From NCBI GenBank assembly GCA_963733945.1, contig CAVTFD010000014.1, positions 1-64,000 on the forward strand: a stretch of DNA of 64,000 bases, read 5' to 3'. The position numbers and the translations under genes were made by a program. The stretch is from AP-15 sp963733945. GTDB lineage: Bacteria > Pseudomonadota > Alphaproteobacteria > ATCC43930 > CGMCC-115725. Shown here in pieces: positions 50,487-62,100 of the stretch (position 1 is its first letter; each line of letters begins with the position of its first letter). The notes below the pieces were generated by a model. It worked only from the letters and a program-made list of their open reading frames with translations. It had not been told where the DNA came from and searched no databases.

Positions 50487-52666
50487 GCCCGGGTGGAGCG
50501 CCGACGCGCCTCTTCGACAATCGATGCGGTTCGGCGCAATTTCGAGCCGTCGATGATATTCTCGATGGTACGGCTCAGGCGCCGGCGCCAATTGGGATGC
50601 TTGTCGATCGTGCCGGGTAGGTTCGCTTGCTCGGTTTCACCGACCACGTCTTCGAGCTGAACCAGCATCAGCCGGGCGCGCGAGCGGGCGAGAAAACACT
50701 GGATCGCGTTTCCGAGGTCGGGCGAATAGGTTGGCTCTCCGGCCTCCGAGAGATATCGACCGAGGCCTTCCGGCTCCAACAATCCCTCGACGACGAGCGC
50801 TTGCAACAGCAGGCGGCGGTCGCGGCTGCGCACGGCCTCTTCGGCCGTTTCGGTGGCCGCGTCGGGATACAGACCGAGCTGCTGACGCCGGGTAATATCG
50901 CGACCGAGCCAGAACCCTGCGAGGGTGGCGAGATCGTGGGTCGCGGCTGAGGCGGCGGCAAGCGGGGGGTATTCGGCCGGCGCCGCGAAGCCGCCGTCGC
51001 GGTGCCGCTCGAACGTCATAATGCGATAGGACAAGAGATTGGCCGCCCGCAGCGTCTCGCGAAACCCCGGTGGCACCGTGCCCAGATCCTCGCCGATCAC
51101 GGCGCAGCCATGCCGGCAGCTTTCGAGCGCGACGAGTCGCAGCAGATCATCGAAAGGATATTTCACGTAACAGCCGTCGGTCGCCGACATTCCGTTCGGT
51201 ATCCAATAGAGCCGGTTCAGCGACATGACGTGATCGATCCGCAGAATCCCCGCATGCTGCATATTGGCGCGCAGGCAGGCGATGAACGGTGCGAAACCTT
51301 GGCGCCGCAATACCAGCGGGTTGACCGGCGCCAGCCCCCAATTCTGCCCGGCGCGGCTCAGGGGGTCGGGAGGCGCTCCGATCGAGGCGCGCGGCGCCAC
51401 CAGCTCCTGGTCGGCCCAGGCCTCGGCCCCGTTCGGGTCGGCGCCGACGGCGAGATCGCGATAGAGGCCGATCGACAGCCCGGCCTCATGCCCGGCTTGG
51501 GCCGCCGCGGCGAGCTGGCGGTCCGCCTCCCATTGTAGAAACTGAAAAAACTCGACCCGGTCGCGATGAGCGGCAGCGAATTCGGCGACTTCGGACGAGT
51601 GCGGATCGCGCATCGCCGCCGGCCAATTGCGCCACGAGAACCCGCGCCGCTCCCGGCAATAATGCTCATGCAGCGTCTCGAAGATGGCGAAATCGCGCAG
51701 CGATCGCCCTTCTCTTTCCTGAAATCGGCGAAAGCTCGCGCCGAGCCCCGTGTTCGCGGCGCCGTCGCCGTCGAGATCGAGCCCCTGAAAGCGCCGCCAC
51801 AACGCCTCTAGCACCGGTCTTTTGCAGGCGGCTACCGCGCCGTAATCGATCAGCTCGGCCGAGCGCGCTGCCCAGCGGGTGGCGCCGAACCATTCTCCCT
51901 CGATCAATGCTTGCACGCGTTCGTCCTCGGCAAAGCCGGGCATAGCGATGGGGTCGACGTATAAATAGTCGAGCCGTGTTCGGCTTGACGGCGCATAGGG
52001 GCTGAAATGCAATGGCTCGGCCATGAACCGGGCGTGCAGCGGATTGATGCCGAGCGCAGCGGCACCACAGGCGCCCGCGGCGCCGCTGATTGACGCAAGA
52101 TCTGTGAAGTCGCCCATTCCCCAATCACGCGCGCTGCGCAGACCATAGAGCTGGCAGGTCAGCCCCCAACTGCGCGCGCCTGGTCCGAGCTGCGGCGGCA
52201 GATGGCAGCGTGCAGGCGCAACGATCAAATCGAGCTGTGCCGCGACGCCGCCGGCCTCCAGCGCCAGCCGGTGATAGCCTGGTGGCAGCCCCGCCGGCAA
52301 CGGCATCATAAAGCGCTCGCCCAACAACTCGGTTTTCACGGCTGCCTTGCCGACTCGTTCGTCGCCGCCCTCGAGATGGCAGGTCCAGGTGATCTCACGA
52401 CAACGAGCCGGCAGCCGCAGCGCCAACTTTGGGCGGGTTTCTTCGAAATGGACAAGGTGCGCCGGGGCAAGCGCCAAACGGGGCGTTCGCTCGCGCTCCT
52501 CTAGCTCGGCTGCTGCCTTTACTGGGTTGGGCGGCAGACCGAACGCGGAAATCAGGGCCAGCAGGGTCTCGTCCGAAGCTTCGCGGGTTTGGCCGAGGGC
52601 GTCGGTATATCGCGTCTCGATGCCGACGAGCCCGGCGAGGCGGACCAGCGCAGCGCGGCCGGTCAT
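50483..52666 (-). CDS. malQ: 4-alpha-glucanotransferase
   Basis: MalQ (GH77 amylomaltase) transfers glucan segments between chains. The 727-aa protein is of the long MalQ type with an N-terminal extra domain (about 1-135). Core motifs are GDFTDLASI and INPLHARF, the nucleophile region ILRIDHVMSLNRLYWIP, the acid/base in VIGEDLGTVPPGF, and ATHDLATLAGFW. It lies 3 nt after treZ and is coupled to treY. It can supply longer maltodextrins for TreY or reuse the short ones left by debranching. Confidence 0.94.
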   Translation of the reverse strand: MTGRAALVRLAGLVGIETRYTDALGQTREASDETLLALISAFGLPPNPVKAAAELEERERTPRLALAPAHLVHFEETRPKLALRLPARCREITWTCHLEGGDERVGKAAVKTELLGERFMMPLPAGLPPGYHRLALEAGGVAAQLDLIVAPARCHLPPQLGPGARSWGLTCQLYGLRSARDWGMGDFTDLASISGAAGACGAAALGINPLHARFMAEPLHFSPYAPSSRTRLDYLYVDPIAMPGFAEDERVQALIEGEWFGATRWAARSAELIDYGAVAACKRPVLEALWRRFQGLDLDGDGAANTGLGASFRRFQEREGRSLRDFAIFETLHEHYCRERRGFSWRNWPAAMRDPHSSEVAEFAAAHRDRVEFFQFLQWEADRQLAAAAQAGHEAGLSIGLYRDLAVGADPNGAEAWADQELVAPRASIGAPPDPLSRAGQNWGLAPVNPLVLRRQGFAPFIACLRANMQHAGILRIDHVMSLNRLYWIPNGMSATDGCYVKYPFDDLLRLVALESCRHGCAVIGEDLGTVPPGFRETLRAANLLSYRIMTFERHRDGGFAAPAEYPPLAAASAATHDLATLAGFWLGRDITRRQQLGLYPDAATETAEEAVRSRDRRLLLQALVVEGLLEPEGLGRYLSEAGEPTYSPDLGNAIQCFLARSRARLMLVQLEDVVGETEQANLPGTIDKHPNWRRRLSRTIENIIDGSKLRRTASIVEEARRRSTRA

Positions 52667-52669
52667 ACT

Positions 52670-54475
52670 CTAGGCGACCGGGGCCAAGTGAAAGAAACTA
52701 GCACTGACCGGAGCCCCCGGCACAGCAGACGAATAGAGCAATCGCCCACCGCTTGCTTCCTCAGGGAGCAGCACGGTCCGGGCAGAGAAATTCGCGGCGA
52801 GGATCAGCCGCGAGCGGTCGCCGAGCTTCCACTCGACGATGACCGCCTGCGGCCCCAGAGTGCGATACCGGCCGGCAAAGGGCGGCATTCCAGCAAGCCT
52901 GGGCACGATCTCACGCCGCCGGATCTCCAGTAGCGCCCGGTATCGGGCAAGCCAGCGGCCACGGTCTGCCTGTTCAAGTTCGGTCCAGTCGAGTTTCGAC
53001 ATCGCGAACGTCGCGGCATCGGTCGGGTCGGGGAAGCGCTCGCGCGAGGCCTCGTCTTGAAAATCAGGGAAATGGGCGAACTCGCGGCGCCGCCCCTCGC
53101 GCACCGCTTCGGCGAGACCGGGGCCGAAATCACAGAAAAATGCGAAAGATCGCCGGCTCGCCCATTCCTCGCCCATGAACAACAGCGGGATCTCGGGCGA
53201 CAGCAGCACGATCGCGGCGCCGGCATGCAATGCCGGCTCCGTTACTTCAGCAGCGAGCCGCGTCCCGAATGGGCGGTTGCCGATATGATCGTGGTTTTGC
53301 AAAAAGGCGACGAAAGCGGTCGGCGGCAACTCGGCGGCGGGTTCTCCGCGGCGCTCGCCTTCGCGAAATGGAGACTGCTCGCCCTGATAGGCAAACCCCT
53401 CAGCCAAAGCGCGGCCCAGATGTGCCGCCGGCTCAGTCGCGTAGTCGCCATAAAACCCTGCTGTCTCGCCAGTGATCAACACGTGCAAAGCGTGATGCAG
53501 ATCGTCGTTCCATTGAGCGTTGAAGCGCTCGATCCGCCCGTTTTGCCGCGCGAGACGGCGCGCCTCGTTGCAGTCGTTTTCGAGGACCAGGTGAATTTCG
53601 CGATCCTGGATGCGCTGCCGTACCGTTTCGCTGATTTCGTCGACGATGTCGGGCCGACCGTCGTCGAATATGGCGTGGACCGCATCGAGGCGCAGCCCGT
53701 CGAACTGGAACTCTTCGAGCCAATATAGCGCGTTATGGATGAAAAAATCGCGCACCGGCCGGCTCTGCGGTCCGGAGAAATCAATCGCCGCACCCCACGG
53801 CGTTTGGTGGCGCTTGGTGAAGAAGTCGGGTGCGATCGCCGGCAGATAATTCCCCTCGGGGCCGAAATGATTGTAGACGACATCGAGCAGTATTGCGAGG
53901 CCGCGGATATGGCAGGCCTCGACCAAGGCTTTCAGCGCCTCCGGCCGGCCGTAACGCGACGATGGGGCGAATGGAAATACCCCGTCATAGCCCCAGTTAC
54001 GCTCGCCGGGAAATTCACCGATCGGCATCAACTCGACCGCGGTCACGCCGATACCGCACAAATGATCGAGATGTCGCACCGCGCCATCGAAATCGCCGGC
54101 TCCCGAGAAGGTGCCGAGATGCAGCTCATATAGGACGATCTCTTCCCATCGCCGTCCACGCCAGCCGAGATCGTTCCACTCGTAGGCCTCGGGATCGACG
54201 ACCTCGCTCGAACCGTGGACCCCTTCGGGCTGACGACGCGACGCGGGGTCGGGGAAGGCGCGGCCGTCGACGACGTAACGATAGCGGCTGCCGGGCCGGG
54301 CGGTTGCGGTCGTCAGCACCCACCAGCCTTCGCCTTCGCAGAGCATCGGAACTGTCCTCGGCCTGGAGCCTTCGAGGCGCAGCGACACGGCTACGGCGCG
54401 AGGCGCCCACAACCGGAAGCGAACCCCGCCGGGGATCGATTCGGCGCCAAACGGCAGCTCATGCCGGCGGCGCAT
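52670..54475 (-). CDS. treZ: malto-oligosyltrehalose trehalohydrolase
   Basis: TreZ (GH13_10) releases trehalose from the TreY product. The 601-aa protein has an N-terminal beta domain (VRFRLWAPRAVAVSLRLEG), the YELHLGTFSGAGDFDGA motif, YDGVFPFAPSSRYG, nucleophile region GLRLDAVHAIFDDG, LVLENDCNEARR and FLQNHDHIGNRPFG. The ATG at 54475 (MRRRHELPFG) is chosen; it overlaps the glgX stop by 17 nt. The frame extends upstream inside glgX without conservation. Confidence 0.95.
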   Translation of the reverse strand: MRRRHELPFGAESIPGGVRFRLWAPRAVAVSLRLEGSRPRTVPMLCEGEGWWVLTTATARPGSRYRYVVDGRAFPDPASRRQPEGVHGSSEVVDPEAYEWNDLGWRGRRWEEIVLYELHLGTFSGAGDFDGAVRHLDHLCGIGVTAVELMPIGEFPGERNWGYDGVFPFAPSSRYGRPEALKALVEACHIRGLAILLDVVYNHFGPEGNYLPAIAPDFFTKRHQTPWGAAIDFSGPQSRPVRDFFIHNALYWLEEFQFDGLRLDAVHAIFDDGRPDIVDEISETVRQRIQDREIHLVLENDCNEARRLARQNGRIERFNAQWNDDLHHALHVLITGETAGFYGDYATEPAAHLGRALAEGFAYQGEQSPFREGERRGEPAAELPPTAFVAFLQNHDHIGNRPFGTRLAAEVTEPALHAGAAIVLLSPEIPLLFMGEEWASRRSFAFFCDFGPGLAEAVREGRRREFAHFPDFQDEASRERFPDPTDAATFAMSKLDWTELEQADRGRWLARYRALLEIRRREIVPRLAGMPPFAGRYRTLGPQAVIVEWKLGDRSRLILAANFSARTVLLPEEASGGRLLYSSAVPGAPVSASFFHLAPVA

Positions 54476-56726
54476 CGTCCTTCCGCGCCTGCGCTCCGGG
54501 ATTGGCGTCGGCGCCATAAAACCCACGCTGTTCGTCTCCGTTCCACGGCGGGGCGGCGATCTCAGGGTCACTCTGCGGTTTCGCCCGCAGTTCCGGGCGC
54601 GGCGCGCGGTTGATGAACAAGGCAAAAGAATGCGGCTGCAACTGATAAACCTCGCCCGGCGCATAGAGCTTTACGTCAGCGACGCGCCCAGTCGGCTGAG
54701 AGGTGTCGACTAGCGGCTGCCATGACATGGGCGCCGCTAATTCGGGAATGCGGAAATCGAGCTCGCCGTAATAGGCGTTCATCATCACCAGAAAGCTCTC
54801 GTCAATGTCGCGTTGGCCTCCCGGGGTAAAAAATTCGCCGGCGGCGCCGCTCAACACATAGCCGAGCGACAGCGCGACAGGATTGCTCCAATCCTCTGGG
54901 CTCGCCTCTTGGCCCGACGGGGTGATCCAGGTGATGTCCTTGACCCCCGCCTCGGACAGTACTTCGCCGCGAAGAAAGCGCGGGCGCGAAAAGACACGAT
55001 GGCTGCGGCGCAGGTTTATTAAATAGCTGACAAACCGGCCTAACTCCCGATCCTCGGGCCTGATACTCTCCCAATCGGTCCAGGAGATTTCATTGTCCTG
55101 GCAATAGGCGTTGTTGTTGCCTTGCTGGGTGCGCCCTATTTCATCGCCGGCGAGCAGCATCGGCACGCCAAGCGATAGCAGCAAGGTTGCCAACATGTTG
55201 CGCTTTTGCCGGTCGCGCAACGCGACGATCTCGGGGTCGTCGGAAGGCCCTTCGACCCCGCTATTCCAGCTGAAATTCGAATCGGCACCGTCGTGATTGT
55301 CTTCGCCATTGGCCGCATTGTGCCGCTCGTTGTAGCTCACCAGATCCTGCAAGGTGAACCCGTCGTGAGCAGTGATGAAATTGATGCTGGCCCAAGGTCG
55401 GCGCCCGCGATAGCCGAAGATGTCCGACGAGCCGGCGACGCGCGATGCGACATCGGCGACCAAACCATGATCACCCTTCCAGTACCGTCTCAGTGTATCG
55501 CGGTATTGGCCGTTCCATTCCGCCCAGCCTGGCGGAAAATTGCCGAGCTGATAGCCGTAAGGGCCGAGATCCCATGGTTCTGCAATCAGCTTGACGCCGG
55601 TCATGACCGGATCCTGACGCACTGCGTCGAAGAATGCGCTGCCTTGTCCGTAATCGCCGTTCTCGCGGGCGAGCGTCGTGCATAGATCGAAGCGAAAGCC
55701 GTCGACGTGCATTTCCGTTGCCCAATAACGCAACGAATCCATCACCAGCGCCAACACCCGCGGGTGATCGAGGTTCAACGTATTGCCGGTGCCAGTGAAA
55801 TCCTGGTAGAAGCGCGGATCGGCATCCAAACGGTAGTAGGACAAATTGTCGATGCCGCGAAACGACAGCGTCGGACCAAGATGGTTGCCTTCGCCGCTGT
55901 GGTTGTAGACCACGTCGAGGATGACCTCGATCCCGGCATCGTGCAGCCGTCTGACTGTGGTTTTGAAATCGGCGATCGCTCCGGTCGACAACAGGCGCGG
56001 GTCGGGCGCGAAGAAACCGATCGTATTGTAGCCCCAATAATTAGCGAGATAGTGTTCCACTAGATGGCGGTCGTCGATCGCGGCGTGGATGGGCAACAGC
56101 TCGACCGCAGTGACGCCGAGGTCGACGAGGTAGTCGATCATCGGTGGTGAGGAGAGGCCGGCGAAGGTGCCGCGATGCTCAGGGTCGACGCCGGGATGGC
56201 GTTTGGTGATCCCGCGCACACTCAGCTCGAGGATGATCGATTCTTCCCATAAGGTCCGCGGCCGGTTCTCCTCGCCCCAGGTGTACGCGGGCTCGATGAC
56301 CCGGCCTTTGGGAATAAAGCGCGCATTGTCGCGCCGGTCGATTGCCAGATCCTCGCGCGGGCCGCCGACGCGATAGCCAAATACCGGGTCGGCCCATCGC
56401 AGCCTGCCATGGAACGACTTCGCATAGGGATCGATCAGCACCTTATTGGGATTGAAACGGTGCCCATTGGCCGGATCGTACGGCCCGTAGACCCGGTAGC
56501 CATAGAGCAGGCCGGGGCGCGCATCCGGCAGATAGACGTGCCAGACCTCGTCAGTATACTCTGGCAATTCAATTCGCGCTTCTTCGTGCAGGCCGGTGTG
56601 GTCGAACAGACACAGCTCGACTTTCTCGGCATGAGCCGAAAAAAGAGCAAAATTCACGCCCTTGCCGTCCCACGTCGCCCCCAGCGGATACGGGCGGCCC
56701 GGCCACACCTTTGTCGGCGACGCCAT
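54459..56726 (-). CDS. glgX: glycogen debranching enzyme (isoamylase-type GlgX/TreX)
   Basis: A 755-aa GH13_11 enzyme that hydrolyses alpha-1,6 branches. Seen are GATWDGKGVNFALFSAHA (CBM48), YGPYDPANGHRFNPNKVLID, the nucleophile in VDGFRFDLCTTLAREN, the acid in LIAEPWDLGPYGYQLGNF and ITAHDGFTLQDLVSYNERHN. Its place next to treY and treZ is that of TreX, which feeds linear chains to TreYZ. A 97-nt gap separates it from glgB, the largest gap inside the cluster, so a secondary promoter is possible. Confidence 0.94.
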   Translation of the reverse strand: MASPTKVWPGRPYPLGATWDGKGVNFALFSAHAEKVELCLFDHTGLHEEARIELPEYTDEVWHVYLPDARPGLLYGYRVYGPYDPANGHRFNPNKVLIDPYAKSFHGRLRWADPVFGYRVGGPREDLAIDRRDNARFIPKGRVIEPAYTWGEENRPRTLWEESIILELSVRGITKRHPGVDPEHRGTFAGLSSPPMIDYLVDLGVTAVELLPIHAAIDDRHLVEHYLANYWGYNTIGFFAPDPRLLSTGAIADFKTTVRRLHDAGIEVILDVVYNHSGEGNHLGPTLSFRGIDNLSYYRLDADPRFYQDFTGTGNTLNLDHPRVLALVMDSLRYWATEMHVDGFRFDLCTTLARENGDYGQGSAFFDAVRQDPVMTGVKLIAEPWDLGPYGYQLGNFPPGWAEWNGQYRDTLRRYWKGDHGLVADVASRVAGSSDIFGYRGRRPWASINFITAHDGFTLQDLVSYNERHNAANGEDNHDGADSNFSWNSGVEGPSDDPEIVALRDRQKRNMLATLLLSLGVPMLLAGDEIGRTQQGNNNAYCQDNEISWTDWESIRPEDRELGRFVSYLINLRRSHRVFSRPRFLRGEVLSEAGVKDITWITPSGQEASPEDWSNPVALSLGYVLSGAAGEFFTPGGQRDIDESFLVMMNAYYGELDFRIPELAAPMSWQPLVDTSQPTGRVADVKLYAPGEVYQLQPHSFALFINRAPRPELRAKPQSDPEIAAPPWNGDEQRGFYGADANPGAQARKDDAPPA

Positions 56727-56823
56727 CGCTTATCTCAGCGCGCGGACAATGTGCAGGGAACTGCGTAGCCTAATACACGAAGATATTGGGGCATCGACGG
56801 CATGAAGCTCGGCCTTTGGACAG

Positions 56824-59121
56824 CTAATCCGCGGTGAATATCAGGGCGCCGAGCGGCGGCAGCCGCAGGCGGATCGCGTGCTGGTGGCCGTGCAACGGGC
56901 GCGGCTCAGAGTGAACTTCACCGGCGTTGCCGACGCCGGTGCCGCCATAGTCGAGAGCGTCGGTGTTGATGCGCTCGCGGTAGCGGCCGGGGCGGGGAAC
57001 CCCGATCCAATAATCCTCGCGCGGCACCGGCGTAAAATTGCACACGACGACGGCAAGCTCGAGCGGACCGCGGCCGCGCCGCTGAAACGACACCACGCTC
57101 TCAGCCGCATTGGCGACATCAATCCATGCGAAACCGTCGGGGTCGCAGTCGAGCCGGTGCAATGCCGGCGTGCCGCAGTAGAGATGATTTAAATCGCGGA
57201 CCAGCCGGCGCACCCCTTCGTGCAGCGGCTCGCCCAGCAGCTGCCAATCGAGACCGATATCGTGATTCCACTCGCGCTGCTGTGCGAACTCGTTACCCAT
57301 AAACAGCAGTTTTTTGCCGGGATGGGTCCACATAAAGGCGAAATAGGCGCGCAGGTTCGCGAAACGTTGCCATTGGTCGCCGGCCATCTTGCTGATCAGC
57401 GACCCCTTCCCGTGGACGACCTCATCGTGGCTGAGCGGCAGTATGAAGTTTTCGTGATAAGCGTAAAGCAAGCCAAAGCTCAGGTCGTTATGACTGTATT
57501 TTCGGTAAATCGGATCGGTCGCCATGTAATGGAGCGTATCGTGCATCCAGCCGAGGTTCCATTTGTAACCGAAACCGAGACCGCCGACATAAGTGGGGCG
57601 CGACACCATCGGCCACGCGGTCAATTCCTCGGCGACCGAAGTGGCGCCGCTCGACTCGCCGAAGACCAGCTCGTTGACCCGCCGCAAAAACGCGATCGCC
57701 TCGAGGTTCTCGCGGCCCCCGAAAGCATTCGGAATCCATTCGCCCGGCGGCCGGCTGTAATCGCGATACAGCATCGAGGCAACCGCATCGACCCGGATGC
57801 CGTCGATGTGAAATTCTCGCAACCAATACAATGCGCTCGACAGCAGAAAATTTGCGACCTCGCGGCGGCCGAAATTGTAGATCAGGGTGTTCCAGTCGCG
57901 GTGGAAGCCCTGACGCGGATCGGCGTGCTCGTAAAGCGCGGTGCCGTCAAATCGTCCGAGCCCATGCGGGTCGTTCGGAAAATGGCCGGGGACCCAATCG
58001 AGCAGCAGACCCAGTCCGGCGCCGTGACAGGCATCGACAAGGGCTCGGAAATCATCCGGTGCGCCATAGCGGCTGGTCGGTGCGAATAACGAAACCGGCT
58101 GATATCCCCAAGATCCGTCGAACGGATACTCCATAATCGGCATGATCTCGATATGGGTAAATCCCATTTCGAGGACATAAGGAACGAGCTGTTCGGCAAG
58201 CTCGCGATAGGTCAGATAGCGCCCCTGCTCAGCAAGGTTGCGGCGCCATGAGCCGAGATGAACTTCATAGACCGAGATCGGGGATTCTCGATCATTGCGG
58301 CGCCAGCGCTCCGCCATCCAGACGCCGTCGTGCCAGACATGGCGCGACGGGTCGGCGACGACGGACGCCGTCCCCGGTGGCTTTTCGGCTCGCTCTGCTT
58401 GCGGATCCGCCTTGAGCGGCAGGAGCTGCCCGTCCGGCCCGTGTATTTGGTATTTGTAGAGGTGACCCGGCCGCAGCCCAGGCACGAACAGTTCCCAGTG
58501 GCCGCTGGGCCCGCGCCGCCGCATCGCCATCCGGCGTCCGTCCCAGGCGTTGAAATCGCCAACGACACTGACCGCTTGAGCATTGGGGGCCCACACGGCA
58601 AACGCAATGCCCTCTACGCCTTCATGGACGATAGGATGGGCGCCGAGTTTTTGGTAGCTCGCCAGATGGTTGCCTTCTGCGAGCAAGTAGATGTCGAGCT
58701 CCCCCAATACCGGAGGGAAGCGGTAGATGTCGTCGAATTCGCGAGCGACGCCGCCGCTCGACACCTGCAACCTATAGCGGAACGGCTCCGGCCGGCCGGG
58801 GATCTCGGCAACGAAGAAACCCTCGCGATCGACCCGCTCCCCGTCGGCTGCGATTTGCCCGGTCGTGCTGTCGACGACCGACATCTTCTCTGCGGCCGGC
58901 AATATCGCCCGCACACATACCCCAGCGGGGATCTTATGCATCCCGAGGAACGCAAACGGGTCGCCGTGCCGCGCCTCGACGATCGCCGCTATCTCGGGGT
59001 CGCGCTCAAACGGGTTTGGCTGGTCTGCGGCAGGCCCGACCCGGTCAAGGTCGAGCGGGTCGGCGCGTCCGACATTTCGGCGCTTCGCCTCGGCGCCGAC
59101 CGGATCATCGCGCTTCGCCAC
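56824..59121 (-). CDS. glgB: 1,4-alpha-glucan branching enzyme
   Basis: GlgB (GH13_9) introduces alpha-1,6 branches. The 765-aa protein has two N-terminal beta modules (about 35-270), then YEVHLGSWRR, SWGYQPVSLFAPTSRYG, nucleophile region GIRVDAVASMLYRDYSR, the acid in VAEELTAWPMVSRP and LPLSHDEVVHGKGSL. Its start overlaps the treS-mak stop by 17 nt. In GlgE-pathway organisms GlgB branches the linear glucan made from maltose-1-phosphate. Confidence 0.96.
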   Translation of the reverse strand: MAKRDDPVGAEAKRRNVGRADPLDLDRVGPAADQPNPFERDPEIAAIVEARHGDPFAFLGMHKIPAGVCVRAILPAAEKMSVVDSTTGQIAADGERVDREGFFVAEIPGRPEPFRYRLQVSSGGVAREFDDIYRFPPVLGELDIYLLAEGNHLASYQKLGAHPIVHEGVEGIAFAVWAPNAQAVSVVGDFNAWDGRRMAMRRRGPSGHWELFVPGLRPGHLYKYQIHGPDGQLLPLKADPQAERAEKPPGTASVVADPSRHVWHDGVWMAERWRRNDRESPISVYEVHLGSWRRNLAEQGRYLTYRELAEQLVPYVLEMGFTHIEIMPIMEYPFDGSWGYQPVSLFAPTSRYGAPDDFRALVDACHGAGLGLLLDWVPGHFPNDPHGLGRFDGTALYEHADPRQGFHRDWNTLIYNFGRREVANFLLSSALYWLREFHIDGIRVDAVASMLYRDYSRPPGEWIPNAFGGRENLEAIAFLRRVNELVFGESSGATSVAEELTAWPMVSRPTYVGGLGFGYKWNLGWMHDTLHYMATDPIYRKYSHNDLSFGLLYAYHENFILPLSHDEVVHGKGSLISKMAGDQWQRFANLRAYFAFMWTHPGKKLLFMGNEFAQQREWNHDIGLDWQLLGEPLHEGVRRLVRDLNHLYCGTPALHRLDCDPDGFAWIDVANAAESVVSFQRRGRGPLELAVVVCNFTPVPREDYWIGVPRPGRYRERINTDALDYGGTGVGNAGEVHSEPRPLHGHQHAIRLRLPPLGALIFTAD

Positions 59122-62100
59122 CGGCCCCCGCTTTTGCCTTGTTCAAAATGTCAAGGATGCCTTCGAGCGGGATATCGACCCATAGCGGCCTGTTGGCCAG
59201 CTCGTAGGACACCTCGTAGACAGCCTTTTCGAGGACAAAGAATGTCGTCATCGCGCGCGCCTGCTTCTTGCTCGCCGGATAAGCGGCGCAACCGCGCATC
59301 GTCTTGCGGTAGGCGGCGCGAAACCCGTCGACCGCGCGCTGGCGCCAAGCTTCGGCAAGCTGCACCATTCGTGGCTCCGCGGCCGGGCGGGTCGCGGCCA
59401 GATGGCGCACCGCGGCGACCGCGGCGTAGTCAAAGGAGCGAATCATGCCGGCCACATCGCGCAGCGGCGAGCTCTTGCTGCGACGCGCTGAAAGCGGCCG
59501 TGAAGGTTCGCCCTCGAAATCGACGATAAAGAAGTCGTTCTGCACGACGATCACTTGCCCGAGGTGGTAATCGCCGTGAAAGCGCGTCTTTTGCGCCGCG
59601 ACCTCGTCCGGGAGCAAGCCGCGGATATGACTTAGCAGCAGGCCGCGCAGGGCCAGCAGACGCTCGGCGTCCTCTCGAGCCCGATCGGGCAGGCGCGGCA
59701 GCTCGCGCTCGAGTTTTACCAGCATCGCGACGGCCTCAGCGTCGAGCGCTTGCTGCCACTGGGCGATGTCGTCCCGTGTGATCGGCTCAGACGCGAAACC
59801 AGGATCGTCGCCCGCATGCTCGGCCAAGGCGCGGTGCATCTCGGCGGTGCGGATGCCGATCTGGCGCGCCAAGGTCAGAAAGAAGTGATCGGGGTCGGGC
59901 AGCTCGGACGACCGTTGGTCGGTCGAGATCAGCGCGTCGTCGAGGTATCGCGTAAGGTAGTTCAGTGCCTGCGTCCAGCCGTCGCCCTGATTGCGGACAA
60001 AGCCGAACAGCACGCCAACTGCCATCGTCTGCGGCCCGGTCTCGCCGTCGAGCGCCAGCTCGATCGTCGCCAGCGGCGGCGGCGTATTGGCGAACCCGGC
60101 GCGCTCGACCAGAAACCGCGACATTTCGATTTCCGGGTGCGGGCCGGGTCCGAGTCGGCGGTAGAGCTTGAGCATTCCATATTCGTCGAAGAACACCGAG
60201 CTGTTCGATTGCTCGACACTACCGCGGCGAACCGTCAGCCGTTGCGGTACCGCCGCCTGCTGGTAGCTCCGGGTCTTTGCGCAGCGGATCTCGCCACGGT
60301 CGAGTCTCAGCCGGCTTTCGCCGGCGATCGCATCCATGATTGCCAATGCGAAACCGTCCTGCGACAGAGCATCGACCAAGGCGCCCTCACGGCGGAATTG
60401 GCGCAACTCGGCAAGCGTAGCCGGAACGAGCCCTTGGCGCAGCTCGCTCTCGGCCGGCGACCAGATCGCGGCGAGCGGCAGGAAATAGTGCTGTTGCTCC
60501 CCCTCACCGAACGCCGTCTCGACGACGGTCGCCAGAAAGCTTTCCGATGCCGCGCCGTCTTCCGACAGGCGCGAGATCTCGCCGCGAGCTTCGACCGTTA
60601 CCTTTCGGATGCGCCGGTCCTTAGCCGCAAACCAGCGCTGACGCGCCAGAAACGCCGGCATTATTTCGCTTTCGAGTTGCACCAGATTGTGCTGGCGGAA
60701 CAAGTCGGCCCAGCCCTGTGGCATTACCAGGGTGACAAATTCGGGCGGTGAGGATTGCAAATTCCCCGCCTCCTGTGTGCTCGACATCAGCTCGAACCAG
60801 AAGAAACTATGAGCTTGGAGGGTCAGCAGATAGGGGAGGTCGCCAATGGTCGGAAAGACGCTGCGCCCGAGCAATTCGACAGGGTGCCGGCCGCGAAATT
60901 CCGCGAGGTCGAGCTCGACCGCTTGAGGCGAGCGCGACAGGTTGGCGACGCACAGGATAACCTCGTCGTCCAGGCTGCGCAGGTAGGCGATAACCTTTCG
61001 GTTCGAGGGGTAGAGAAAGCGCAAGGTGCCGCGACCGAAAGCGCTGCGCGACCGCCTTGCCGCGATCAGCCGCTTCATCCAGTTCAGCAACGAAGACGGC
61101 GAGCGGCTCTGCGCCTCGACATTGACCGCCTCGAAGCCGTAAACCGAATCCATGATCGGCGGCAGATAGAGGCTGGCGGGGTCCGCCCGGGAAAACCCGC
61201 CATTGCGGTCGAACGACCACTGCATCGGCGTGCGCACACCATCGCGGTCGCGCAAAAAGACATTGTCGCCCATGCCGATCTCGTCGCCGTAATAAAACAC
61301 CGGGGTGCCCGGCATCGAGATTAACAACGCATTCAATAATTCGATCCTGCGGCGGTCATTCTCCATTAACGGCGCCAAACGCCGCCGGATCCCGAGATTG
61401 ATCCGGGCGCGCCGATCCGCCGCATAGTGGTTCCACAAATAGTCGCGCTCTCGGTCGGTGACCATTTCCAAGGTCAGCTCGTCGTGATTGCGCAAAAACA
61501 CCGCCCATTGGCACGATTCCGGGATGTCCGGGGTCTGGCGCATGATGTCGGTGATCGGATGGCGGTCCTCGGTCGAAACCGCCATGTAGATGCGCGGCAT
61601 CAGCGGAAAATGGAACGCCATATGACATTCGTCGCCAGCGCCAAAATACGGCAGCACATCCTCTGGCCATTGATTGGCCTCGGCGAGCAGCATGTGATCG
61701 CCATGGTGTTGGTCCAACTCGCGCCGCAACCGCCGCAGGATCTCGTGGGTCTCGGGCAGGTTCTCGTTGGTCGTGCCCTCGCGCTCGATCAGATAGGGCA
61801 CCGCGTCGAGCCGCAATCCGTCGACGCCGAGATCGAGCCAGAACCGCATCACGTCGGCGACCGCGCGAAACACGCGCGGATTGTCGAAATTGAGATCAGG
61901 CTGATGCGAATAGAACCGGTGCCAGTAATAAGCCTGGGCCGTCGGGTCCCACGCCCAATTCGATTTTTCGGCGTCGACGAAGATGACGCGGGTTTCGGCA
62001 AACTTTTGGTCGGTATCGCTCCAGAGGTAAAAGTCGCGCAGGTGCGAACCCGGCTTCGCCCGGCGCGCGCGCTGAAACCAGGGATGCTGGTCCGAGGTGT

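Noticed and set aside
58258..59529. 423-codon plus-strand frame opposite glgB and treS
   Set aside because: Antisense shadow of well-identified enzymes, rich in Arg and Pro, with no recognisable domain.
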